Below the pieces are notes generated by a model. The model was not told the DNA's origin, made no database searches, and worked only from the letters and a program-made list of their open reading frames with translations. 64,000 nucleotides of DNA from contig NZ_CP029551.1 of NCBI RefSeq assembly GCF_003173735.1, forward strand, positions 62,001-126,000. The letters run 5' to 3'. The position numbers were made by a program, and so were the translations under genes. Position 1 is the stretch's first letter, and every line of letters begins with the position of its first letter. This stretch comes from Methylobacterium radiodurans. GTDB taxonomy: Bacteria; Pseudomonadota; Alphaproteobacteria; Rhizobiales; Beijerinckiaceae. Below are positions 17,199 through 25,146 of this stretch, in pieces.

Positions 17199-18617
17199 TC
17201 AGGGCGACCTCGACAGAAACCCTGACAAAGCGTCTTTGACGGTTACGGCCCATCCCGGCTCGACGACTGCCACGAGGTACGCAGCAGCCGCGAGGTAGAG
17301 GACCCCGACGATGGGAAGGGCACAGCGGTAAACGATGCGTCCCCGACGGATTGGGCTCTCGACGAGCCTGATCCATTCGGTCTCCGACACGAAGGCGTAA
17401 AGCTTTTTCCTCCACTCCCCCCGAGCGTCATCTGCGAGCTTATTGAAGCGGGCGTTCGTGACAACGGTCATGACGAGGCTGACGACGAGGAGGACCGCGG
17501 TCGCGAGCGTAACCCATCGCAAGACCTCCGCGCTGGTGATCTGGGAAGCCGTTGGGGACTTAAGCGCCAGCACGACGCCGGCGACTGCGAAATCGCGCCA
17601 GAGCGATGAAAGGAGGTCGCGTGTCGCCGCCTGTGCGCGGGCCACCTCGTCCTGCAAGCTCTTCCGAAGGTCCCCGAGGGTCTTCAGGGCGTCCTTGCTC
17701 TGGTCCTGCAGATGGAAGGCGTAGGCCTCCCTTGCGCTGGCGAGGCTTCCGCGCAGGAGGTGGAGGAGCCCATCCGGCCAGTGGAGCCCGTCACGCCAGT
17801 CGAGGGAGAGATGGTTGTTCAGGAACAGGAACCGCGCCTCGGCCTCGCGCGGCGCAGCGTAGACCCAGGTCGCGGCCTCGGTCAGCGGCTCCAGTATCCT
17901 CGACGGCCAATCCCGCGTCATCGGCACGACCGCCACCGGCGTGGTGCGCGGCCCCTTGACCACGACGCGCACCTCGTCGTCGACGAACCGGACCTCGTAG
18001 GGCAGGACGTAGGCAAGTTTTTCGACCGCGACGGCCGCCCAGGCATCGAACACGTCAGATCCGACCGCTGGACCGGAAGCCAGCAGCCAAGGCCCGACGA
18101 GGGGCGGCGTGCGACCGTAGGTGAGGTCGCGCACCAGCTTGCGAGGCCGCTCCGGAAGCACCTGCGGCTCCGGAGGCGTACGCTCCCCGCCCCAGGGCGA
18201 AACCGACATCGTAAGGGCGGAGAACGGCTCGAAGGGCTCGCAGACCCAGATCGCGAGCGGCGCGGACGCAAGTTCATCGGACAGCGAAGACGCGAAGCCG
18301 CCGCATGTCACGAAGTACCGCCAGCCCGGCGCGCTAGCCTTCCGCAGGATCACCTGCAGGATCTCGCCCTCGACGTCCTCGAACGGCGTGGAGGCGGGGT
18401 CGAACGCGTCCATGACTGCGCCGTGGACCTCAAGCGTCCCGTAGCCTCCCTCGGTCGCAGCCCGCGCGGCCTTGGCGAGCCGGTTCAGCAGGGCCGCGTC
18501 GGCGCATCTCGCCCCGTTGACGCGGCAGACATCCGCGTCCTCGGACACGAGCGCGCCGGGATCAGTCGCAAGGTCGGCGATCAGGCGGTGGAAGGAAGGG
18601 CCGAATCCCTCGGTCAT
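17199..18617 (-). CDS. uncharacterised C-terminal membrane protein paired with NdpA-like gene
   Basis: 472 residues from ATG 18617, overlapping the upstream NdpA-like gene by four bases (ATGA). Not a family I recognise. Residues 1-330 are soluble. About 335-370 look like an amphipathic coiled coil (KDALKTLGDLRKSLQDEVAR). The last 100 residues carry hydrophobic segments (WVTLATAVLLVVSLVMTVVT and CALPIVGVLYLAAAAYLVAV, perhaps a third near FAVAGVVLALK). A soluble sensor plus a C-terminal membrane anchor or pore is a common plan for abortive-infection effectors, but here this is inference. It is convergent with the GmrSD gene, with 69 bases between stops. Confidence 0.75.
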   Translation of the reverse strand: MTEGFGPSFHRLIADLATDPGALVSEDADVCRVNGARCADAALLNRLAKAARAATEGGYGTLEVHGAVMDAFDPASTPFEDVEGEILQVILRKASAPGWRYFVTCGGFASSLSDELASAPLAIWVCEPFEPFSALTMSVSPWGGERTPPEPQVLPERPRKLVRDLTYGRTPPLVGPWLLASGPAVGSDVFDAWAAVAVEKLAYVLPYEVRFVDDEVRVVVKGPRTTPVAVVPMTRDWPSRILEPLTEAATWVYAAPREAEARFLFLNNHLSLDWRDGLHWPDGLLHLLRGSLASAREAYAFHLQDQSKDALKTLGDLRKSLQDEVARAQAATRDLLSSLWRDFAVAGVVLALKSPTASQITSAEVLRWVTLATAVLLVVSLVMTVVTNARFNKLADDARGEWRKKLYAFVSETEWIRLVESPIRRGRIVYRCALPIVGVLYLAAAAYLVAVVEPGWAVTVKDALSGFLSRSP

Positions 18618-19621
18618 CGCTGCGTCAGCGCGCCGGCACGGATCGTGATGACGACCGAACCGTCCGCCTGCCTCTCCCAATTGAACCGGTCCCTCGCGGC
18701 GGCGGGCACGGTGATGTCGATGTTCTCTGCCGTGCGATACCTCGTCGGCCCCGTATCCGGCAGGGCATCGGGGTCGAACGTGAACTGCTCGCCGTCGATC
18801 TCGTTGGCCGCAAGCTGTCCCCGCCAGGTCGCCCGCAGGGCCGCGGTGTCGTTCGCCCCGAACAGATCGCCGAAGAACTGGTCCGGCTCGAACTCTCGTC
18901 GCCGCGCCGCGATGTCCCTCAGGCGCTGCCGCCACTGCGAGCCGATCTCCGGCGGAAGCTCCGCGGCGTGCGTCTGCACCGTCTTGCGCAGGCTTCTCTC
19001 AACGGCCTTGGTGAGGTCGGCCTCGGCTTGGGCGCGTCGAACCCCGAGGAAGCCCCGGAAGAAGTCGGTGATCCCGGATCGCTTACTGTGGTCGACGACG
19101 ACGAGTTGGCCGCCGGCGTCGTCGAGCTCGATCAGGGCCGATTTCTGCAGCGCCTTCCGGTTCTGTGTCAGCGGGTTCACCACCTCCTCCAGGACCGCCG
19201 CCGAGCCCCTCTCGACGATGTCGATGACGCGCTCGCCGTGATCGTACTTGATCAGGGAGTGGAAGCGGCGGGGCCCGGCGCTCAGGACCGTGACCATGAG
19301 AATACCGCGCTTGAAGCGTCCGTCGGGCATCTCGTGGCCCTCGGTCCGATGCAGCCTCCGCGCGAGATCCTTGGAAGCCTCGACGAAGGTCGCCGGGTCC
19401 GCCTCGATGCCGCGCAGGGCACGCAGCGTCGTCGAACCCGTGTCGAAGGTGAAGCGGTTGCCGCGGAGCGTCTCGACGACGCGCTCGATGAAGAATTCGG
19501 CGAAGCCGCCGATGGACACCCCGTCGTGCAGCGTCGGCTCGGGTTGGCCGTGGTGCACGGCGTGGAAGATGAAGCTCTCCACGCGCAAGGCTGCCTTCTC
19601 CTCGTCCGTCAGGACCCGCAT
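18614..19621 (-). CDS. NdpA-like nucleoid-associated protein
   Basis: A 335-residue protein from ATG 19621. The opening LRVESFIFHAVHHGQPEP, a mid-region SLIKYDHGERV and the FFRGFLGVRRAQAEADLTKA segment match the layout of the 37-kDa nucleoid-associated (NdpA/YejK) family. Its members occur both as housekeeping nucleoid proteins and in defence islands. The C-terminus (SVVITIRAGALTQR) is strand-rich. It is coupled by a 4-base overlap to the membrane protein downstream. The pairing suggests a two-gene module in which this protein binds or senses DNA. Confidence in the family is moderate because it is based on text similarity only. Confidence 0.65.
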   Translation of the reverse strand: MRVLTDEEKAALRVESFIFHAVHHGQPEPTLHDGVSIGGFAEFFIERVVETLRGNRFTFDTGSTTLRALRGIEADPATFVEASKDLARRLHRTEGHEMPDGRFKRGILMVTVLSAGPRRFHSLIKYDHGERVIDIVERGSAAVLEEVVNPLTQNRKALQKSALIELDDAGGQLVVVDHSKRSGITDFFRGFLGVRRAQAEADLTKAVERSLRKTVQTHAAELPPEIGSQWRQRLRDIAARRREFEPDQFFGDLFGANDTAALRATWRGQLAANEIDGEQFTFDPDALPDTGPTRYRTAENIDITVPAAARDRFNWERQADGSVVITIRAGALTQR

Positions 19622-19744
19622 ACGAGGCCCCCCACCGCGAGAGCCGAGATCGCCCGCATGTCGTGTTCTCCGTTTGTTCTGTATAGCACGTCGCGGTGCG
19701 GCCGCCAGCGCGATCCGCTCGCAAACGGCGGCCGGCCCATCTCT

Positions 19745-20419
19745 TCAGCGCACGGCATCGAGGGTGAACTCCGGGACAGCTGGGCGGGGGGCGACCTCCG
19801 GGGACCAGACCCGCACGATGCGCCCCGGCTCGACCGGCATCCTCACGGTGAAGGCGCTGCGGAACACGGTTTGGTGCCGGCCACCCAACACGGTCCGGTT
19901 CGCGTGGTGCGCGGCGACGACCTCGGGGTCGATGATGGCGAGGTCGCACATGGCGATGTCGTGCTGACCTACCTTCCGATCCCAGGCGCGCTCCGCGTAT
20001 CGGAGCACCCGGGGCCCAAAGACCTGCCTCAGGACATCCCGCGCGCGGTCGGGCCGGCCTATCTGGAAGGCGGCGTAGAGGAAATCGCGGCCATCGACGG
20101 CAACGTCCTCCACGGGTGCCTCGAAGGCGACCATCAAGGGGGTGTCGTCCTCGCCGTGCCGGTTGTGGCGCCATGCGTAGTGGGCGGCGCCTTCCTCGTC
20201 GCCGCAGGCGCAGATGGCCGGCTCGGTGGGGAGGTGCTTGCCCCGCGTATCTTCGGTGGTGAGGTCTGGCTTGGCGAACAGCTTCTCCGGCTCGGCGAGG
20301 GGCTGGTGGTACAGGTTGTAGGACCGGCCGTACTCGTGGAGGCCGCGCGCCCGGATGTCGGCCATGACGGCGTCCGCGGACGCTTTCGAGACGGCGAGCC
20401 CGCGATAAAAGGTCAGCAT
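19745..20419 (-). CDS. uncharacterised protein, possible ADP-ribosyltransferase-like fold
   Basis: 224 residues from ATG 20419 (MLTFYRGLAVSKASADAVMA). No family recognised with certainty. The YRG tripeptide near the N-terminus, a later EPAICACGDEEGAAHYAWRH segment and a mixed alpha/beta layout recall ADP-ribosyltransferase or RNA 2'-phosphotransferase-like proteins, where an N-terminal Arg or His and a later Ser/Tyr region shape the NAD site. No clear catalytic Glu can be fixed. It lies in the minus-strand island series, separated by 123 bases from the NdpA-like gene and 216 from the next upstream gene, so it may have its own promoter. The ORF extension to 20551 is not needed. Confidence 0.6.
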   Translation of the reverse strand: MLTFYRGLAVSKASADAVMADIRARGLHEYGRSYNLYHQPLAEPEKLFAKPDLTTEDTRGKHLPTEPAICACGDEEGAAHYAWRHNRHGEDDTPLMVAFEAPVEDVAVDGRDFLYAAFQIGRPDRARDVLRQVFGPRVLRYAERAWDRKVGQHDIAMCDLAIIDPEVVAAHHANRTVLGGRHQTVFRSAFTVRMPVEPGRIVRVWSPEVAPRPAVPEFTLDAVR

Positions 20420-20635
20420 AGGCGCCGCCTCAGGCCGGAGGCGTCGCGGGGTGGGGGTCTGGCGGGCAGGCGTGCATGTTGCGGATCTCCTCGTCGAATC
20501 CGGCTCGACTTTAACTCGGCTTTGCCCAAGCTGAGCGGCGTCAAGGGTCAAGCTCTATCAAGGGCGCGAATTGGAACTACTGCCAAAGTGCATACGTAGG
20601 TGCTGGGCAGCCCGCGGCGACGCGGACACATCGGC

Positions 20636-22171
20636 TCAGTAGCCGCCCGGGCCGATCTCCAAGAACTTGAGGATTGTCGCGAGTCGCTTGGCATGGAAGA
20701 TCGCGTCGGCCTGATGGGTCTCGAACCCGTATTCGTCCTCGACGGGCGCGCCGAAGTGAACGAAGGCGAGCCCAAGTTCCGGTGTGGACAAGTGAAGGAG
20801 GACGAGCAGCCTGCGGCCATCCGGCAGGGTGGCTTGCTGACCCCACCTCGTCGGCAGGCCGACCACGGTACCCATGAACTGGAACCGCACGCCCTCTCCT
20901 TCCAGTCGCGAGAAGATCGAGTCTAGCCCGGCCTCCGTCTGCATGGCGGCGAGCCAACGCTTCTCGGTTTGCCGCTTGAACCCTTCAGATAGGTAGGCCC
21001 GTTCGCCGGGCATGAGATCGTCCAGGCCAAAGCGGGTCTCGCGGAGTTCCTCCTCGATCTCACTCTCCAGGGCCTGCGCCACGTGAACCGGGGGTGGCCC
21101 GAGCGAGGCACCTGGCCGCGTCCGCCCCGACCTTGAGAAGTCGCGGACCGCGCGTTCCATGTCGAACGCCCACGACCCCTCCGGGACGAGCCAGGCGAAG
21201 ACGTCTCGAAACAAGGCGTCTTTGGTGGTGCGGTCGGACTTGTCCAACATGCGCCTGATCCGCCCCGTCCACTCGCGAACCTGGCTCAGGCCGTTCGCCA
21301 CACGCTCGGCGTCGTCGTGGCCCCAATCATCCTCGTCTCTGTCGAACCAGGCGGCCAGCGGCAGCAAGACGACGCGGGAACGGCCGATCCGGCCCGCGAC
21401 CCCGACGACGTGTCCCCCTATTTTGAGGCGGGGGCCGCGAACAAAGCCTGGCAGACGTGTCCGTATCCATCCATCGACCTCCGGGATGCCGAGTTCGGCG
21501 ATGGCGGGGAAGTCGTCGACCGAGGGCTCGGTCGGCATCTCGACCGCGGCGACCACGCGCATCGCGACCACGTCGAGCGCCGGCGCCAGATATTCCAAGG
21601 TGTCGGGCGCGTCGGGCGGCTTCGCCTTGCGGAAGTAGACCGTCTTCGAGGAGCGCCCGGGCCAGGCGCCCTCGACTTCGAATGCGACGGTGCCGTCGTC
21701 AGCCTCGACTACCGCGACCGTCTTCCCACGGCGGCGCACGATTCTCGCGGTGCCTCTTATGCAATCTGGGCGGACCGCCAGGGCATCCTCCGACGCCGAC
21801 GGTCCGTGCATCCCACGGCGCCCCTGCTGCCATCGCGCGATGCCCGCGGCATCTGCGAAGCCCGGGACGACCGAGGCCCCCGAGATCGTGCAGCCGTGCT
21901 TGTGCCATGGGGGGCCGAGGTCGTCGAAGAAGACGCGCCCGCCGTTCGCTGCCATGAAGAAGAAGACAGGCTCGTAACATACCGGACAGCGAGCGTTGGG
22001 TATGGTCACATTGCGTGAGGGTGAGACCGCGTCCTCACACCTGTAGGCCCGCATGACCGGGCGCGGCACACCGGACGGCCAGTCGTCGCGGCTTACGCTG
22101 TGGTCGCTGACCCAGAAGGTCGTGCCGTGCTGGTTTGTCCGGTAATGTCCGGACCTGTCGAAGGTCGTCAT
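20636..22171 (-). CDS. uncharacterised 511-residue island protein with N-terminal zinc-ribbon
   Basis: Starts at ATG 22171 (MTTFDRSGHYRTNQHGTTFW). At about residues 62-95 it has CPVCYEPVFFFMAANGG followed by FDDLGPPWHKHGCTI, so CxxC plus a later His/Cys set probably binds zinc. About residues 140-190 (GTARIVRRRGKTVAVVEADD) look like a small beta domain. The rest is helical and charged, with no recognised catalytic motif. Proteins with this GGRVFFDDLGPPWHKH-type opening occur in many accessory islands but I know no assigned function. It follows the 241-residue gene by 81 bases on the same strand. Confidence 0.75.
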   Translation of the reverse strand: MTTFDRSGHYRTNQHGTTFWVSDHSVSRDDWPSGVPRPVMRAYRCEDAVSPSRNVTIPNARCPVCYEPVFFFMAANGGRVFFDDLGPPWHKHGCTISGASVVPGFADAAGIARWQQGRRGMHGPSASEDALAVRPDCIRGTARIVRRRGKTVAVVEADDGTVAFEVEGAWPGRSSKTVYFRKAKPPDAPDTLEYLAPALDVVAMRVVAAVEMPTEPSVDDFPAIAELGIPEVDGWIRTRLPGFVRGPRLKIGGHVVGVAGRIGRSRVVLLPLAAWFDRDEDDWGHDDAERVANGLSQVREWTGRIRRMLDKSDRTTKDALFRDVFAWLVPEGSWAFDMERAVRDFSRSGRTRPGASLGPPPVHVAQALESEIEEELRETRFGLDDLMPGERAYLSEGFKRQTEKRWLAAMQTEAGLDSIFSRLEGEGVRFQFMGTVVGLPTRWGQQATLPDGRRLLVLLHLSTPELGLAFVHFGAPVEDEYGFETHQADAIFHAKRLATILKFLEIGPGGY

Positions 22172-22252
22172 TTCATAGGCACGGGGCGTTAGCGGCGTTC
22201 AAAGCCCGCGAGGATGAAAACGGGCTCGGACGTTGCCCAGGAACAGGAACCG

Positions 22253-22978
22253 TCATCCATCCGGGGACCGCCTCACTTCCCATAGAAGCGTCGGACCGTA
22301 GCGACGCCCGAGGTGGCCGACGCAATGCCAGTCGAATCCCCACCTACTGAACGGGCGTTCCTTGGCGACGGCGAATGCATCCGAGCCGGGCGTCTCGCTT
22401 CGGTGAAAGACCCTGAGCTCGGCGATGTCCGTGTTCGAGCCGTCAGAGACGATCAAAGCGGTGTCGCGGAGCTTTCTCGCAAGCTTGTCGAAAAGCATGG
22501 ACAGCGGCTCGTGGCACTTGCGACGGCGTCCGAGGAAGCACGAGCTGGAGCTGCTTTCCCCTCCGGCCAGGGTGTCGCCGCGGTGGACGAAGACGCTGAT
22601 CGAGCGGTCCGGGAACTCCGTTGCGAGCGCATACTCACCGAACCCGCGCCGTCGCTTGACGGTGACCATGCGCCCGTTCTCCTCGCTCACCATCCGAGAA
22701 GACCACACGCAAGGTGGCACGTCCTGATAGCCACGTCCGCCATCCGCCACCCGGCACGTTCTTGCATCCGGGTCACCTTCCACCACCGTGTCGACCAGCC
22801 GGAAGCTGGGCACCGGAACTGCGCAGATCCGGCCATACGTTGGGTCACAGAACCAGAAGATGTCGACTGTGGGCGAGAACGCATCGACGAGCTCGTCCCA
22901 GTCCTCGCCCGAGCAGAGATAGAACAGGACCCCGCCAGCGGCGACGGCGAGCACATCCTTGGCGAGGCCAGGGATCAC
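22253..22978 (-). CDS. uncharacterised protein coupled to the RelE-UvrD gene
   Basis: 241 residues from GTG 22978, overlapping the stop of the upstream helicase gene by four bases (GTGA). No domain recognised. It begins with a hydrophobic stretch (LAKDVLAVAAGGVLFYLCSG) that may be a buried helix rather than a membrane anchor. It contains several Cys (FWFCDPTYGRICAVPVP, SCFLGRRRKCHEPL) without a regular metal motif. The tight coupling implies co-expression with the helicase, possibly as a specific partner. Confidence 0.65.
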   Translation of the reverse strand: MIPGLAKDVLAVAAGGVLFYLCSGEDWDELVDAFSPTVDIFWFCDPTYGRICAVPVPSFRLVDTVVEGDPDARTCRVADGGRGYQDVPPCVWSSRMVSEENGRMVTVKRRRGFGEYALATEFPDRSISVFVHRGDTLAGGESSSSSCFLGRRRKCHEPLSMLFDKLARKLRDTALIVSDGSNTDIAELRVFHRSETPGSDAFAVAKERPFSRWGFDWHCVGHLGRRYGPTLLWEVRRSPDG

Positions 22979-25146
22979 GCCGCCGCCTGCATGGGGCCCG
23001 GCAGGAGTTCGCTGCCGGTGCCGGTCGAGAGGATGAGCAGCCGCTTCTTGGCCCGGGTGGCCGAGACATGCAGGAGCGCCCGCTCGGCGTCGATGATCGA
23101 GCGGCGCACCGCGGCGTCAGGTGCGTTGTCGAGGAGCCAGCGTGGGGGGAGCACGCCGGCGTTGACCTCGACCAGCGCCACCGCGGCGAACTCAAGTCCT
23201 TTGGCCCGGTGCATCGTGCAGGCGCGGATGCCCGGCTTCGCCCGGTCGTCGGGCGCGCGGCGCTGGAGCATGACCACGCCATAGCCTTTCGCCTTGAGGG
23301 CATCGGCCGACGCGCGGACGAGGTCGTTGGTCCGGGCGAGGACGCAGATCTCGCTCTCGTCGATTCCCTCCGCCTTGCACGCCTCGATCCACGCGAAGAG
23401 TTCGGCGCGTCCCATCTCGGCGGTCGGCTGCGTGACGACCTTCGGCTCCGGGCCGTGGAACAGGCTGCGGTAGCCCCTCAGGTCGTCGGTCGCCTCGTCG
23501 AGGTCGTCGACCGGCACGCCCTGGACGACGGCCTCGGCGAAGCGACGGATCTCGTCGGAGGTGCGGTAGCAGATCCTGAGCTTCCGGCTGCGGCCCCGCA
23601 CGTTGATGCCGCACTTCGCCATCGGGGCCCGGCGTCCGTAGATGCGCTGGTGGGCGTCACCGACGATGAAGATGCCGTTCGGCGCCGTCGCGCCGTCCAG
23701 CTTCGGCGCGATCTCGGCGATGAGCCGGAACGCCTGCATGCCGAGGTCCTGCGCCTCGTCGACGACGACGGCCCGGTACGGGAGCAGCGCGGGCTTGGCC
23801 TGGAGCAGCTCCCGCGCATCCCGATAGGCGTCCTCGGGTTCGGACAGGCCCTCCGCGTCGAGGCGCGCGCGATAGGCGGCGAAGACGGCCCAGACCTTCT
23901 CCTTGGTCTTCCTGTCGAGCGAGGTCCCGCGTCCCGTCCGCTGCACCCGAAGATAGCTGCCGAGGTCGGAGATCCCGTTCGCCTGGACCACCTGCCGCCA
24001 CTCGTTCTGCAGGTAGTCCAGCGTGACCGACAGGTCGCGACCCTGCGTGTGGTAGGCGTGCTCCCAAGCCTCCTTCTGGCGGCGGTCCTCGGCGTAGAGG
24101 ATCTCGCGGGTGTAGCCCTGCCGGCGGAGGAAGTCGGTGACCCAGTTGTCGAGGTTCACCACCTCGATGCGGGCCATCTGCTCGGCCGAGCACAGGTTGG
24201 CGAGGTCGGCCCGCACGTCCGCCGCGAGGTTCGAGGTGAACGTCGTGAACAAGATGCGACCGCTCGCGTCGTTGGTCGCGACCAACTGCTCGGCGAGCCG
24301 ACGCGCGCGATGCATGGCCACGACCGTCTTGCCGGTCCCGGCTCCACCGCGGACCAGTGCCGGCCCGTTCCATGCCTGCTCGACGAGCTTGCGCTGGGAA
24401 GGATGCAGGAAGATGCGCCAGAACTCCAGCGGCTCGTCGAGCATCTTCTGGAGCTCGTCGTCGTTCTCGGCCAGCCAGAAGGTCCGCCGGCTCTCAGGCG
24501 TGCGCAACGCCGCCGCGAAGTCCTCCTCCGTGACCTTGGCGCCCCTGCCCCGCTCCAGCTCCTCCATCGTCTCTTCGACGGTGAAGCCCGCCGCAAGACA
24601 GACCAGGGCGTCATAGGCATCGGCGGGGATGCCCTTGCCGCTCTCCTCAAGCTCGGCCTCCGAACGCAGGGCACGCACCGCCGGCAGCAGCGCCTCCGGG
24701 AGGCCGAGCCGGACGAGGTCGGCGTCATTCACCCCCTCGAACAGCGGCCGCGCCGCCTCGCCGACATCGGGGGCAGCGGCCGGCTGGGCCTGTCGGAGCT
24801 CGGTCAGGCTCAGGTCCGTCACCTGCACCGCCGACGTCGTCGGGTTCACGTCGAGGACCCGGTTGCGGGCCCAGCGGTAGGCGTCGTCGTGCTTGTCCAT
24901 CCACATCACGATCAGGGCGCCGGCCCGGTCGTACACGATGGCTCGGTGGCCCTGGTCGATGCGGGCCGACTTCATGTGCCGATCGCGCGCGCCCTCGATG
25001 CTCTCGAAGTTGATCCCGTTCGCGCCGGGGTCGTTCTTGAGTTGCAAAATGAGCTTGGCCGCCTTGTCCTGCACACCGCGCGGAAGGCGGTTCTGCGAGA
25101 GCAGGGCGTCGATCATGATGTGGACGTCGCGCTTCCTCGCGGTCAT
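22975..25146 (-). CDS. RelE-like domain fused to UvrD/Rep-type superfamily 1 helicase
   Basis: 723 residues from ATG 25146, overlapping the upstream stop by four bases. Residues 1-90 look like a RelE/ParE-type fold (LILQLKNDPGANGINFESIE, then the typical GHRAIVYDRAGALIVMWMDK and DDAYRWARN). The remainder is a complete SF1 helicase: Walker A RGGAGTGKTVVAMHRARRLA (about 265), Walker B VVVDEAQDLG (about 462), ICYRTSDEIRRFAEAV, MHRAKGLEFAAVALVEVN (about 645) and HVSATRAKKRLLIL. ATP-driven 3'-5' unwinding is expected. Toxin-like activity of the N-domain is uncertain, because in such fusions it may serve only for RNA or protein binding. It belongs to the same operon as the giant helicase. Confidence 0.87.
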   Translation of the reverse strand: MTARKRDVHIMIDALLSQNRLPRGVQDKAAKLILQLKNDPGANGINFESIEGARDRHMKSARIDQGHRAIVYDRAGALIVMWMDKHDDAYRWARNRVLDVNPTTSAVQVTDLSLTELRQAQPAAAPDVGEAARPLFEGVNDADLVRLGLPEALLPAVRALRSEAELEESGKGIPADAYDALVCLAAGFTVEETMEELERGRGAKVTEEDFAAALRTPESRRTFWLAENDDELQKMLDEPLEFWRIFLHPSQRKLVEQAWNGPALVRGGAGTGKTVVAMHRARRLAEQLVATNDASGRILFTTFTSNLAADVRADLANLCSAEQMARIEVVNLDNWVTDFLRRQGYTREILYAEDRRQKEAWEHAYHTQGRDLSVTLDYLQNEWRQVVQANGISDLGSYLRVQRTGRGTSLDRKTKEKVWAVFAAYRARLDAEGLSEPEDAYRDARELLQAKPALLPYRAVVVDEAQDLGMQAFRLIAEIAPKLDGATAPNGIFIVGDAHQRIYGRRAPMAKCGINVRGRSRKLRICYRTSDEIRRFAEAVVQGVPVDDLDEATDDLRGYRSLFHGPEPKVVTQPTAEMGRAELFAWIEACKAEGIDESEICVLARTNDLVRASADALKAKGYGVVMLQRRAPDDRAKPGIRACTMHRAKGLEFAAVALVEVNAGVLPPRWLLDNAPDAAVRRSIIDAERALLHVSATRAKKRLLILSTGTGSELLPGPMQAAA

